64,000 nt of DNA, from contig NZ_JAPPUX010000003.1 in NCBI RefSeq assembly GCF_026712185.1, forward strand, positions 558,001 through 622,000. The letters are read 5' to 3'. This DNA comes from Nocardioides pini (GTDB lineage: Bacteria; Actinomycetota; Actinomycetes; Propionibacteriales; Nocardioidaceae). Shown one piece after another: positions 8,293 through 18,557 of the stretch. A program made the translations under genes and the position numbers. Each line of letters starts with the position of its first letter. Position 1 is the first letter of the stretch. Under the pieces are notes generated by a model, which did not search any database, had not been told where the DNA came from, and saw only the letters and a list, made by a program, of their open reading frames with translations.

Positions 8293-11238
8293 TCACGCGG
8301 GCTCGTCCGCCGTGCCGTGCGGTGCCGTGCTCCCCTGCGACGTCTCGGCGATCGCCCGGGACAGGGGGACGTGCTCGCTCGCGTCGGCGGCCGCGCGCCG
8401 CAGCAGGCGCGTCGCGACCGCGCCCCGCCTCTCGCGGAGCGCGACCTGCGCCGCGCGCCAGCGGCAGTACGCCGCCGCGTGCGGGCGCCCGAGGTGACCC
8501 CAGGCGACGGCGGCGCGTGACCAGTGGTCCACGGTGTCGGCGCTGCGGGCCCGGACGAGCTCGGCCTCCCAGGTGACGCCGGCGGCCACCCCCGCCGACG
8601 ACCGCTGCGGGTCCAGCGGGTCGCGCCGGGCGGCGCGGCGCAGGTCCTCCAGGTCCTCCAGGACCTCGAGCGCGGTCGGGTCGCCCCTCGACCCCCGACG
8701 GGCGCGGTCCGCGGGCAGGTCGGCCGCGGCCCGGGCGAGCACCAGGAACGCCATCCAGTAGTCGACGATCCCGGGGGAGTCGAGGAAGGCCGCCAGCGGG
8801 TCGCGCAGGGCAGCCCAGGCCCGTGCCGGCTCGTCCTGCCACAGCAGCGCCGTCGCCTCCCACACCGCACGGTCCAGCCGGTGGCGCGCGCTGTCGCCGG
8901 CCTTCACCAGGGCACGCATGGTCGCGATGGCGTCGTCCGTGCGGCCCCGGACGATGTCGAGGCGCGCCGAGACCCAGAGCCCCGGCCAGTCGTCGTAGCT
9001 GGGCGATCGGGGGACGTCGACGAGGCGGGCGGCGGCGTCGCCGGTCCGTCCCGCGTCGAGGTAGGCCTCCACGACGTTGGCCTTCACCACCGTGAGGAGG
9101 TGGAAGTCGAGCTGCCACTCACGGGCGAGCTCGAGCACCCGTCGGGCGGCCTCCTCGACCTCCTGTGGCGGGCGGTGGTGCTGCAGGAGGACGTCGGTGT
9201 GCAGCATCGCCAGGTGGGCCTCGCGCCACGGGCCCGCCGTGCCGCGCACCCGGCTGCGCGCCCGGCGGAACAGGTCGAGCGCCGCTGCCAGGTCGCCGAG
9301 GTGGCCCACGTGCCAGGCCAGGGTGGCAGCGGTCTGGAAGTACAGCGCGTCGTCGTCGAGCTCGGCACACGCCTCGAGGGCGACCTCGAGGTCGCGCGTC
9401 GCCTCGTCGTAGCGGGCCAGGTCCATCAGGGTGCTGGCGCGCTGGTCCAGGACGTGGACGAGTCCGGCGCCGACCGGACGTCCGGCGAGGCGGTCCAGCG
9501 CGTTGCCGGCGAGCTCGACCGCGGTCTCCGGGTCGTCCCCCACCAGCCAGGCGACCTGGGCGGCGCGGCGGAGCACCTTGGCCGCCTGCTCGTCCGCAAG
9601 CGCGTCGACGTCGGGTTGCCCCTCGTCCACCAGCGCCGCGCAGGCCTCGAGGCGGCCCGACAGTTGCAGCGCGTCGAACGCGGACAGCCACGCGGTCACC
9701 AGGTCATCGGGCTCGACGACGTGCTCACGGCCCAGCTCGAGGACCCGCAGCCAGTGGTCGGCCTCTGATCGCGGATCGGTGCGGCGGCGTGCCTGCCGGG
9801 CGGCGGCGGCTCGCCACCGGGCCTCCTCCGAGGGCTCGCCCGAGAGCCTCCAGTGCTCGGCGACCACGGCAGGGTCCGCTCCGCCGGCGCGTCCGAGCAG
9901 CTCGGCGAAGGTGCGGTGCAACCGGCGCACCTCTGCGCGGAGGAGGCGACGACGAGCGGCCTCGGCGAGGAGTGGGTGCGCCAGACGCACCGTGTCCACG
10001 GCCCCCACGCTCACCAGGTGTCGCGCCGCGAGGTGCCTCAGCGCGACGAGCACGGCGTCCTCGTCGAGGCCGGCCGCTGCCGCCAGCAGCTGGACGTCGA
10101 CCGGTCCGTCGGCGACACCGAGCGCTGTGGCCACGCGGTCCTGCTCCGGTGAGAGGTCGCCGAGTCGCCGGTCGAGGAGGTCCGCGAGCAGCGGTGGGAG
10201 GCTCGGGTCGTCCCCCTGGATGGCGAGGTGCGCGGTGAAGAGCGGGTGCCCGCGGGACCGGTCGTGGATCCGCCTGGCCCGGCTCGGGCTGTCGGCGAGC
10301 CACCCGGCCAGGCGGAGCTGGTCCCGCGTCTCCTCCAGGGTGAGCGGGCCCAAGCTGACGGTGCGGACCGCGGCCAGCGCCTCGATCCTGGCCAGCCACT
10401 CGGTCCGCCAACGCGGGACCGTCTGGTCGTCCAGGCGCCACGTCACCGCGACGGGCACCTCCACGCCGCGGGCCAGGACGTACTCCAGCAGGTCGAGGGT
10501 GGTGGCGTCCGACACGTGGAGGTCCTCCACCACCACCGCGAGGGGACCAGACGCTGCCAGTCGGGCGAGCACCGCCGCGACGGCCGCGTAGAGGTGCTGC
10601 TGGGCGAAGTCGACGTCGTCGGTGGAGCCCGACTCGGCGCCCAGCTCGGGCAGGAGTCGGGCCAGTGCCTCGCGGGCGTAGGCCGGGCAGCCGGACAACG
10701 CCTCCCCGATCCACCGCCCGCCGTCCGAGTCGTGGATCGACCGGAGCAGCTCGACCACCGGCATCAGCGGGACCTCGGTGGAGAACGGCAGGCACCGCCC
10801 GACGGCCACCCGGGTGTCGGTGAGGGCCGCGGCGGCGCCGACGAGCGTGGACTTGCCGATCCCGGCCTCCCCGGTCACCACTAGGAGTCCGCCGCCCCCG
10901 TCCAGGTGATCGCGCACGACGGCGAGCTCGGCATCGCGACCGGCGATCCGGGGAGCCGGGGCTGGAGCCGATCCGTCGCCCGCCGACGAGGCGGACAGCC
11001 AGAGGGCATGGAACTCCGACCGGCTGCCGCCCATCGCCTCCACGAGGAGCTCGACGGTCCCCCACTGCGGGAGGACCGTGCTGGACATGACCTTCGAGAC
11101 CGTGGTGTGCGAGACCCCCGACTGGCGCGCCAGCGTGCGGAGGCTCGGCCAGCCGGCCCGGTGGTGGAGGTCGTGCAGCGCGCGGACCAGCTCTTGGTGC
11201 GCGCCCGGTGGCAGGTCCGGGCTCGGTAGTGCGCCCAT
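8293..11238 (-). CDS. HTH-STAND ATPase-TPR regulator, paralog 3 of 3
   Basis: The 981-residue product has an HTH at about 15-80 (SLRTLARQSGVSHTTVSKVM), P-loop GEAGIGKS at 123-130, Walker B LAVVVEDLHVSD and a TPR-like C-terminal half ending in EHVPL. The ATG at 11238 is preceded by a strong GGAGGTGGAC ribosome site, which fixes the start of this paralog and supports the equivalent starts of the other two. An in-frame extension to 11319 is rejected. Its HTH is nearly the same as that of paralog 2 and less like paralog 1, which suggests stepwise duplication. It probably binds DNA near the block under control of an unknown ligand. Confidence 0.82.
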   Translation of the reverse strand: MGALPSPDLPPGAHQELVRALHDLHHRAGWPSLRTLARQSGVSHTTVSKVMSSTVLPQWGTVELLVEAMGGSRSEFHALWLSASSAGDGSAPAPAPRIAGRDAELAVVRDHLDGGGGLLVVTGEAGIGKSTLVGAAAALTDTRVAVGRCLPFSTEVPLMPVVELLRSIHDSDGGRWIGEALSGCPAYAREALARLLPELGAESGSTDDVDFAQQHLYAAVAAVLARLAASGPLAVVVEDLHVSDATTLDLLEYVLARGVEVPVAVTWRLDDQTVPRWRTEWLARIEALAAVRTVSLGPLTLEETRDQLRLAGWLADSPSRARRIHDRSRGHPLFTAHLAIQGDDPSLPPLLADLLDRRLGDLSPEQDRVATALGVADGPVDVQLLAAAAGLDEDAVLVALRHLAARHLVSVGAVDTVRLAHPLLAEAARRRLLRAEVRRLHRTFAELLGRAGGADPAVVAEHWRLSGEPSEEARWRAAAARQARRRTDPRSEADHWLRVLELGREHVVEPDDLVTAWLSAFDALQLSGRLEACAALVDEGQPDVDALADEQAAKVLRRAAQVAWLVGDDPETAVELAGNALDRLAGRPVGAGLVHVLDQRASTLMDLARYDEATRDLEVALEACAELDDDALYFQTAATLAWHVGHLGDLAAALDLFRRARSRVRGTAGPWREAHLAMLHTDVLLQHHRPPQEVEEAARRVLELAREWQLDFHLLTVVKANVVEAYLDAGRTGDAAARLVDVPRSPSYDDWPGLWVSARLDIVRGRTDDAIATMRALVKAGDSARHRLDRAVWEATALLWQDEPARAWAALRDPLAAFLDSPGIVDYWMAFLVLARAAADLPADRARRGSRGDPTALEVLEDLEDLRRAARRDPLDPQRSSAGVAAGVTWEAELVRARSADTVDHWSRAAVAWGHLGRPHAAAYCRWRAAQVALRERRGAVATRLLRRAAADASEHVPLSRAIAETSQGSTAPHGTADEPA

Positions 11239-11394
11239 GTCCACCTCCGGCAGCCGCTGGTGCAGAGCCCGAGACGTCGGCTTCCAGAATCCGACGGCCG
11301 TGTCGTCGTGTCCACGCATTTCCCACCATGTGGCCGAGCCCCGACCGGACCGGCTCCCTGACGCCCGTCACGGGTGGGGGCTCGCGCTCCTCGC

Positions 11395-11400
11395 TAGGCT
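11395..11400 (+). promoter_or_regulatory. -10 hexamer of a leaderless promoter
   Basis: TAGGCT ends 6 nt before the ATG at 11407, which has no Shine-Dalgarno sequence. Confidence 0.5.
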
Positions 11401-11406
11401 GCAGCC

Positions 11407-12054
11407 ATGGGGGAGATCGAGAACCGCCCGCACGACCCGTCGCAGATGCGCATCTCCGACGCCGACCGCCAGCGCGTCGCCGACGTGCTGCGTGACGCTG
11501 CCGGTGAGGGCCGCATCGACCTCGACGAGCTCGAGGAGCGGCTCGAGCTGACCTGGCAGGCGAAGACCTACGGCGACCTCGTGCCGATCACGCTCGACCT
11601 GCAGGCCACCGGCCCGGCCGTGCCACCGTCCGGCCCGCCCGTCCGTCGTACGCCGTCGTCGGTGCCGGCCGTCGGGCACAACTCGTCCGTCGCGATCATG
11701 AGCGAGTGCAAGCGCCAGGGCGTCTGGTCGGTCCCCGAGCACCACAGCGCCTTCGCCATGATGGGCAGCGTCGTCATCGACCTGCGCCAGGCACAGCTCT
11801 CCGCCCACGAGACGCTCCTCAACGCCAGCTCGATCATGGGCGAGGTCAAGGTGATCGTCCCGGCCGACATGCACGTCGTCATGGACGGCACCCCGATCAT
11901 GGGCGAGTTCACCCAGGCCAAGGACAAGGTCGCCGCCGAGGTCGGACCCGGCTCACCCGTCGTCCGCATCCGCGGCATGGCCCTCATGGGCTCGGTCACG
12001 GTCCAGCGCCAGCCTGCTCCCGGCACCCCCAAGAAGTACCTCGGCACCTACTGA
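11407..12054 (+). CDS. DUF1707 domain-containing protein
   Basis: Of the 215 residues, about 14-66 are a DUF1707 (SHOCT-like) domain: MRISDADRQRVADVL, the LDELEERL helix and YGDL. A proline-rich linker follows, and then a beta-rich C-terminal part of about 110 residues resembling the LiaF/cell-wall-stress response C-terminal domain (SIMGEVKVIVP, TPIMGEF, ALMGSVTV). No membrane helix is present, so the protein is probably cytoplasmic or peripheral. The family is common in actinobacteria and its biochemical role is unknown. It is divergent from regulator paralog 3, with 168 bp between the two starts. Confidence 0.8.
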   Translation: MGEIENRPHDPSQMRISDADRQRVADVLRDAAGEGRIDLDELEERLELTWQAKTYGDLVPITLDLQATGPAVPPSGPPVRRTPSSVPAVGHNSSVAIMSECKRQGVWSVPEHHSAFAMMGSVVIDLRQAQLSAHETLLNASSIMGEVKVIVPADMHVVMDGTPIMGEFTQAKDKVAAEVGPGSPVVRIRGMALMGSVTVQRQPAPGTPKKYLGTY

Positions 12055-12101
12055 CCGCCGCCTCGTCGCGGCGGCGCGGCCGCGCGCGGAAGCCAGCAGG
12101 T

Positions 12102-12119
12102 GGGCGGCTTTTGCCGCCC
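12102..12119 (+). terminator. Hairpin after the DUF1707 gene
   Basis: A 7-bp perfect stem (12102-12108 with 12113-12119) has a TTTT loop. A smaller GC hairpin lies just before it at 12057-12075. Both lie between the DUF1707 stop and the ATPase gene at 12199. Confidence 0.5.
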
Positions 12120-12198
12120 GGTGGCCCGGGCCCTACTGTGACCCCAGTCACTTCACTACGGATCGTCCGGCACGTACCTGCCGGTGAAGGAGCAGAAC

Positions 12199-13281
<1,083 letters not shown>

Positions 13282-13310
13282 CCCTCGGGTCGCCGCACAC
13301 CAGCACCGCC

Positions 13311-13340
13311 TGAGCCCCGGGAGTCCGCTCCCGGGGCTCA
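13311..13340 (+). terminator. Strong hairpin terminator after the MsiK-like ATPase gene
   Basis: A perfect 13-bp GC-rich stem (13311-13323 with 13328-13340) with a 4-nt TCCG loop begins 30 nt after the stop. Confidence 0.75.
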
Positions 13341-13362
13341 GCCGTGCCCGGTGCATCGTCGC

Positions 13363-13368
13363 CATACT
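13363..13368 (+). promoter_or_regulatory. -10 hexamer of a leaderless promoter
   Basis: CATACT ends 6 nt before the GTG at 13375. No ribosome binding site is visible, so a leaderless transcript is likely. Confidence 0.5.
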
Positions 13369-13374
13369 GGGCTC

Positions 13375-15279
13375 GTGAGCCGCACCGACCCGGAGACCGA
13401 GCCGGAGACCGACCTGGCGTACGACGTGGCGGACAACGCCGGCTTCGAGCAGCGCCTCGCCGCGCTGGAACCCGACCTGAGGGCCACCCTGGCGCGGGTC
13501 TACGGCGCCGACGCCGCGCCCGAGGTGACCCGGTCCCTGGTCGAGGTCGCCCGGGCGGCGCACGCGGCCCGCCCGGCCGAGCTGCGGGCGCTGGACGAGC
13601 GGCGGCTGCGTGAGCCCGACTGGTTCCAGCGGTCCTCGATGGTGGGCTACGCCGCCTACGCGGACCGCTTCGCCGGGACGCTGCGCGGCGTGGGAGAGCG
13701 TGCGGCGTACCTGCGGGGCCTGGGTGTCGGCTACCTCCACCTGATGCCGCTCCTGACGCCGCGGCCGGCGCCGAACGACGGTGGTTACGCGGTCATGGAC
13801 TACCGGTCCGTGCGGCCGGACCTCGGCACCGTCGACGACCTGCGCGACCTCGCGACCACCCTGCGTGGCGAGGGCATCAGCCTCTGCCTCGACCTGGTGC
13901 TCAACCACGTGGCGCGCGAGCACGAGTGGGCGGTCGCGGCGCGAGCGGGCGACCCGGACCGGCGGGCCTTCTTCCACGTCCACCCCGACCGCGAGGTGCC
14001 CGACGCCTACGAGGCGACCCTGCCCGAGGTGTTCCCCGACTTCGCGCCGGGGAGCTTCACCTGGGACGAGGAGCTGGCGGGCTGGGTCTGGACGACGTTC
14101 AACGACTACCAGTGGGACCTGGCCTGGTCGAACCCCGCCGTGCTCCGCGAGTTCGCCGACATCGTCCTGTCGCTGGCCAACGTGGGCGTGGAGGTGTTCC
14201 GCCTCGACGCGATCGCCTTCATCTGGAAGCGCCTCGGCACCGACTGCCAGAACCAGCCCGAGGTGCACGACCTCACGCGCGCGCTCCGCACGGTCGCCCG
14301 GATCGCCGCCCCGGCGGTGCTCTTCAAGGCCGAGGCGATCGTCGGCCCGGCGGACCTGCCCGCCTACCTCGGCGTGGGGGACCACGCCGGGCGGGTGAGC
14401 GACCTCGCCTACCACAACGGGCTGATGGTCCAGGTCTGGTCGATGCTCGCCTCCCGCGACGCCCGGCTGGCGACGTACGCCCTGCAGCAGGTGCCGCAAC
14501 CGCCCTCCACGACGGCCTGGGTCACCTACGTCCGCTGCCACGACGACATCGGCTGGGCGGTCTCCGACGAGGATGCCCGCGCGGTCGGGCTCGACCCGGC
14601 CGCCCACCGGCGGTTCCTGTCGGACTTCTACTCCGGGTCCTTCCCGGGATCGTGGGCGCGGGGGCTGGTCTTCCAGCACAACGAGCAGACCGGCGACCGC
14701 CGGATCTCCGGCTCGCTCGCCTCGCTCGCCGGGCTGGAGTCGGGCGACCCGCACGCGGTCGCGCGCATCCTGCTCGCCCACGCGGTCATCCTCTCCTTCG
14801 GCGGCCTGCCGGTGATCTGGATGGGCGACGAGGTCGGGCTGCTCAACGACCACGGGTGGGCCGACGACCCGGAGCACGCCGCGGACAACCGGTGGGTGCA
14901 CCGGCCCCGCATGCCGTGGGCCGAGATCGCGGCCGATCCCGACCCGCACGGCGTCACGTCCGGCCTGCGCCACCTGATCGACGTACGACGCTCGCTGCCG
15001 CACCTGCACGCCGCGTCGCCCACCGAGGTGTGGGACCCGCGCGACCCCGGCGTGCTGCTCGTGGTCCGCCGGCACCCGGACGGCCCCCTCCTCGCCGCCG
15101 CCAACGTCACCGACCGCGAGGCATGGGTGGCCGCCGACGTCCTGCACTGGCTGGGCCTGCACTCCGACGACCTCGTGGACGCCCTCACCGGTGGTGCGCC
15201 GGACCTCCACGACGGCGCGGTGCGGCTCGAGCCCTACACCTCCGTGTGGCTGCACGCCCGGCCCGAGCCGCGCGCCTGA
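13375..15279 (+). CDS. Amylosucrase-type GH13 alpha-glucan enzyme
   Basis: The 634-residue protein matches the length and motifs of GH13 subfamily 4. Before the barrel comes [13 protein letters not shown], then LVLNHVARE, the nucleophile region [11 protein letters not shown] (D278), the acid/base KAEAIVG (E320) and the third acidic site CHDDIGW (D390/D391). Amylosucrases move glucose from sucrose to an alpha-1,4-glucan, and close relatives include sucrose hydrolases and glycan-reorganising enzymes, so exact activity is open. No signal peptide is seen, so it acts in the cytoplasm. The GTG at 13375 suits a leaderless promoter; the in-frame GTG at 13351 is less likely. Its neighbours (sugar importer, MsiK-like ATPase, galK) indicate sugar and storage-glucan metabolism. 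Confidence 0.8.
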   Translation: MSRTDPETEPETDLAYDVADNAGFEQRLAALEPDLRATLARVYGADAAPEVTRSLVEVARAAHAARPAELRALDERRLREPDWFQRSSMVGYAAYADRFAGTLRGVGERAAYLRGLGVGYLHLMPLLTPRPAPNDGGYAVMDYRSVRPDLGTVDDLRDLATTLRGEGISLCLDLVLNHVAREHEWAVAARAGDPDRRAFFHVHPDREVPDAYEATLPEVFPDFAPGSFTWDEELAGWVWTTFNDYQWDLAWSNPAVLREFADIVLSLANVGVEVFRLDAIAFIWKRLGTDCQNQPEVHDLTRALRTVARIAAPAVLFKAEAIVGPADLPAYLGVGDHAGRVSDLAYHNGLMVQVWSMLASRDARLATYALQQVPQPPSTTAWVTYVRCHDDIGWAVSDEDARAVGLDPAAHRRFLSDFYSGSFPGSWARGLVFQHNEQTGDRRISGSLASLAGLESGDPHAVARILLAHAVILSFGGLPVIWMGDEVGLLNDHGWADDPEHAADNRWVHRPRMPWAEIAADPDPHGVTSGLRHLIDVRRSLPHLHAASPTEVWDPRDPGVLLVVRRHPDGPLLAAANVTDREAWVAADVLHWLGLHSDDLVDALTGGAPDLHDGAVRLEPYTSVWLHARPEPRA

Positions 15280-15315
15280 GGCGTCTCGCGGCTTCTTTGT
15301 CGGCCCCCTCCTCCC

Positions 15316-15366
15316 GCGGAGTCCCCGCCTGAGCGCGGAGTCCCCGCCTGAGCGGGGAGTCCGTCA
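15316..15366. repeat. Two tandem 19-bp units plus a partial third, with palindromic arms
   Basis: GCGGAGTCCCCGCCTGAGC occurs twice back to back (15316-15334 and 15335-15353) and runs into GGGGAGTCCGTCAC. The ACTCCCCGC/GCGGGGAGT arms match the 28-bp palindrome at 21144-21171. The element sits between the amylosucrase stop and the terminator of the convergent importer operon and looks like a family of intergenic palindromic repeats. Confidence 0.7.
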
Positions 15367-15434
15367 CTGGGAGGGGCGTACAACGCCCACGAAGTGTCGG
15401 ACTACCCCGCCAAGTACACCCGCCCGGACGCGAC

Positions 15435-15465
15435 GAGGCCCCGGGAGCCGTGCTCCCGGGGCCTC
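15435..15465 (-). terminator. Hairpin terminator of the sugar importer operon
   Basis: A perfect 14-bp stem (15435-15448 with 15452-15465) and 3-nt loop lie 41 nt past the ATPase stop on the minus strand. Confidence 0.75.
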
Positions 15466-15506
15466 GCCTCCGCGCCGACCAGCGGGGCCGGACGTCGTTG
15501 GGGCGG

Positions 15507-16772
15507 TCAGGTCGCGGGCTGGTCCGACCCCGGCTGGACCTCGTCCCGCGCGCGACCGACCTCCTCGGCCTTCTCCATCGCGTTGCCGCCGGGCACGGTG
15601 CCGGCGCGCTCGACGTCCATCGTGAGGTTCTCGCCCGTCGAGGGGTCGAACAGGTGGATCTTGCGGGCGTCGACCCAGATGGTGGCGTCGTCGCCCTCGG
15701 TGATCCGGCTGGCGCCGTCGAGCGAGACCACCAGCTGGGTGCGCAGCGACTCTCCGTCGAGGTCGCGCTCGAGCTGCTGGAGCTGCTTCTCCACCTCCGG
15801 CGGGGCCTCGAAGGGGATGTAGGCGTAGGCCTCGTTGCCGAGCCACTCGACCACGTCGACCTTGGCGTGGAAGGTGGCCTCCTCGCTCACCTTGTCCTCG
15901 TCGACCACGCTGGCGTCCTCGAAGTGCTCGGGGCGGATGCCGGCGATGAGGAGGCCCTTCCCCTGGGCCCTCTGCGCCTTCTCGCTCGGGATCTTGACCG
16001 TGCCGAAGGGCAGCTCGACGGAGTCGCCGTCCACCTTGGCCGGCAGGAAGTTCATCGGCGGGGAGCCGATGAAGCCGGCGACGAACAGGTTGCAGGGGTT
16101 CTCGTAGAGCTCCCGCGGCGTGGCCAGCTGCTGGAGGACGCCGCGCTTGAGCACCGCGACCCGGTCGCCCAGCGTCATCGCCTCGGTCTGGTCGTGCGTC
16201 ACGTAGACCGTGGTGATGCCGAGTCGCTTCTGCAGCCGCGCGATCTCGGTGCGCATCTGCCCGCGCAGCTTGGCGTCGAGGTTGGACAGCGGCTCGTCGA
16301 AGAGGAACGCCTCGGCGTTCCGCACGATGGCCCGGCCCATGGCGACGCGCTGCCGCTGGCCGCCGGACAGGTTGCCCGGCTTGCGCTCGAGGTGCTCGTC
16401 GAGCTCGAGGGTCGAGGACGCCTCGCGCACCTTCTTGTCCACCTCGGAGTCGGAGGCACCGGCGAGGCGCAACGGGAACGCGATGTTCTCGTAGACCGTG
16501 AGGTGGGGGTAGAGCGCGTAGTTCTGGAACACCATCGACAGGTTGCGGTCGCGCGGGGCGAGGTCGTTGACCTTCTTCCCGCCGATGATCATGTCGCCGC
16601 TGGTGATGTCCTCCAGTCCCACGATCATCCGCAGCAGCGTCGACTTCCCGCAGCCGGAGGGCCCGACCAGGATCAGGAACTCCCCGTCCGCGACGTCGAT
16701 GCTCACGTCGTTGACGGCGGGGAAGCCGTCGCCGTACTGCTTGACGATGTTCTTCATCTCGATGGCAGCCAT
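15507..16772 (-). CDS. sugC: Sugar ABC transporter ATPase (SugC/UgpC-like)
   Basis: The 421-residue ATPase has Walker A GPSGCGKST, LSGGQRQRVAMGRA, Walker B LFDEPLSNLDAKLRG and YVTHDQTEAMTLGDR, then a MalK-type regulatory domain. The last part is longer than in the orphan ATPase at 12199 and ends in an acidic, hydrophilic tail. It is the last gene of a four-gene minus-strand operon and starts 7 nt after the permease stop, so it should energise that transporter at the inner face of the membrane. The name follows the LpqY-SugABC trehalose system, to which the binding protein looks most similar. ATPase function is certain; the substrate is inferred. Confidence 0.85.
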   Translation of the reverse strand: MAAIEMKNIVKQYGDGFPAVNDVSIDVADGEFLILVGPSGCGKSTLLRMIVGLEDITSGDMIIGGKKVNDLAPRDRNLSMVFQNYALYPHLTVYENIAFPLRLAGASDSEVDKKVREASSTLELDEHLERKPGNLSGGQRQRVAMGRAIVRNAEAFLFDEPLSNLDAKLRGQMRTEIARLQKRLGITTVYVTHDQTEAMTLGDRVAVLKRGVLQQLATPRELYENPCNLFVAGFIGSPPMNFLPAKVDGDSVELPFGTVKIPSEKAQRAQGKGLLIAGIRPEHFEDASVVDEDKVSEEATFHAKVDVVEWLGNEAYAYIPFEAPPEVEKQLQQLERDLDGESLRTQLVVSLDGASRITEGDDATIWVDARKIHLFDPSTGENLTMDVERAGTVPGGNAMEKAEEVGRARDEVQPGSDQPAT

Positions 16773-16779
16773 GGCGGCC

Positions 16780-17610
16780 TCACCCCTTCACTGCGCCGGA
16801 GGTCAGGCCGGCGACGATTCTGCGCTGGAACAACAGGACGATGACGATCACGGGCAGCGTGACGATGACCGAGGCCGTCGCCAGCTGTGCGTACGGTGGG
16901 TTGAACGGGTCGGGTCCGACGAAGAACGACATCTGCGCCGGGACCGTCCGCGAGGCGGTGGTCGAGGTCAGCGAGATCGCGAGCACGAACTCGTTCCACG
17001 CGAAGAAGAAGGTCAGGATCGCCGCGGTGAAGACACCGGGAGCGGCGAGCGGGACGATCACCTTGCGGAAGGCCTGCCACGACGTCGCGCCGTCGACCTG
17101 GGCCGCCTGCTCCATCTCCCACGGGATCTCGCGGAAGAACGCAGACAGGGTCCAGATCGCCAGCGGGAGCGTGAAGGACATGTAGGGGATGATCAGGCCG
17201 GGCCAGGTGTTGAACAGGCCGAACCTGGTCCACAGGTCGAACAGCGGGCCGACCAGCGCGACGACCGGGAACATCGCGATCGCCAGCGCGAGCGACAGGA
17301 CCAGCCGCTTGCCCTTGAACTCCAGCCGGGCGATGGCGTACGCCGCCAGCGTCGCGAAGATCACCGACAGCAAGGTGGCGATCAACGCGATCCCGAAGGA
17401 GTTGAAGAGCGCCCTCGTGAAGTCGGGGTTGTCGACGATCGCCGTGTAGTTCTCGAACGTCGGGTCCTCGGGAAGGAACTGCGGACTGCCGACCGCGGTC
17501 TCGCTCACGGACTTGAACGACAGCGAGATGATCCACGCCACCGGGAACAGGCACCACAGCAGGATCAGGATGAAGCCGATCCAGGTGCCGATCGCGTTCT
17601 TGCCCTTCAT
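16780..17610 (-). CDS. sugB: Sugar ABC transporter permease, MalG/SugB-like
   Basis: The 276-residue integral membrane protein has about six helices and the cytoplasmic EAA loop (EMEQAAQVDGATSWQAFRKV) typical of MalG-type permeases, ending in a basic QRRIVAGLTSGAVKG segment that is near-invariant in this group. Its start overlaps the stop of the preceding permease by one base (TGATG), which implies coupled translation. With the MalF-like partner it forms the channel of the importer. Confidence 0.85.
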   Translation of the reverse strand: MKGKNAIGTWIGFILILLWCLFPVAWIISLSFKSVSETAVGSPQFLPEDPTFENYTAIVDNPDFTRALFNSFGIALIATLLSVIFATLAAYAIARLEFKGKRLVLSLALAIAMFPVVALVGPLFDLWTRFGLFNTWPGLIIPYMSFTLPLAIWTLSAFFREIPWEMEQAAQVDGATSWQAFRKVIVPLAAPGVFTAAILTFFFAWNEFVLAISLTSTTASRTVPAQMSFFVGPDPFNPPYAQLATASVIVTLPVIVIVLLFQRRIVAGLTSGAVKG

Positions 17611-18557
17611 CAGCCTTCACCCCTCGCAGACGCCAGGTCGACCCGGAACAGCTTGACGATCAGCCACGCGAGCAGCAGCACCGACAAGAAGAGCACCACC
17701 GAGAGCGCCGACCCGAGGCCCAGCTGCATCTGCTCGATCACCTGCCGGTAGGTGAGGAAGGAGATCGACTCCGTGTCCTGGGCACCTCGCGTCATGATGT
17801 AGATGTTGTCGAAGATGCGGTAGGCGTCGAGGGCTCGGAAGAGGACCGCGACCATGATCGCGGCTCGCATGTTGGGCAGGATCACCTTCCACAGCCGCTG
17901 CCACCAGGTGGCTCCGTCGACCTGGGCCGCCTCGAGCATGTCCTCGCTGACCTGGGAGAGGCCGGCGAGCAGCAGCAGCGCCATGAACGGGGTGGTCTTC
18001 CAGATCTCGGACACCATGATCGCGAACATGGCGTGCCAGTGGTCGCCGAACCAGTTGGTGTCCTCGGCGATCCACGGCAGCCAGTTGAACCACGCGTTGA
18101 CGAATCCGTTGTTCAGCGAGAAGGCGAACTGCCACGCGAACGCGGAGACGACGGTGATGATGCCGTAGGGGATGAGGATCGAGGTCCGCATCAGGCCCCT
18201 GGCGAAGATGATGCGGTGCATCACCATGGCGAACGCGAAGCCGATCACGAGCTCCACGGCGACCGTCACGACCATGATCAGGATCGTGTTCCACGTGTCA
18301 CGCCAGAAGAGGCTGTCGGTGAGGACGGTGACGTAGTTGTCGATGCCGATGAACTCGCGGTCGTCCGGCGCGGTCAGCCGGTAGCGGAAGAGCGACAGGT
18401 AGAGCGCCTGGATCATCGGCCAGGCGGTGACCAGCAGCATCATGATGACGGCGGGTGCCACCAGCTTGAGGCCGAGCCTGTTCTCGGCCTTCGACCGGTC
18501 GCTCGCCGCAGGCTTGGCGGACACGTCGGCGGGTGGGCGTTGCAAGGTGGTGCTCAC
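17610..18557 (-). CDS. sugA: Sugar ABC transporter permease, MalF/SugA-like
   Basis: This is a 315-residue membrane protein with a short hydrophilic N-terminus, a first helix at about 33-55, then a MalF-type core with the EAA loop (DMLEAAQVDGATWWQRLWKV). The GTG at 18557 is preceded by GGAGGGAG and overlaps the binding-protein stop as GTGA. A much longer upstream reading frame exists but is a shadow of the binding-protein gene. It pairs with the MalG-like permease downstream. Confidence 0.85.
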   Translation of the reverse strand: MSTTLQRPPADVSAKPAASDRSKAENRLGLKLVAPAVIMMLLVTAWPMIQALYLSLFRYRLTAPDDREFIGIDNYVTVLTDSLFWRDTWNTILIMVVTVAVELVIGFAFAMVMHRIIFARGLMRTSILIPYGIITVVSAFAWQFAFSLNNGFVNAWFNWLPWIAEDTNWFGDHWHAMFAIMVSEIWKTTPFMALLLLAGLSQVSEDMLEAAQVDGATWWQRLWKVILPNMRAAIMVAVLFRALDAYRIFDNIYIMTRGAQDTESISFLTYRQVIEQMQLGLGSALSVVLFLSVLLLAWLIVKLFRVDLASARGEG

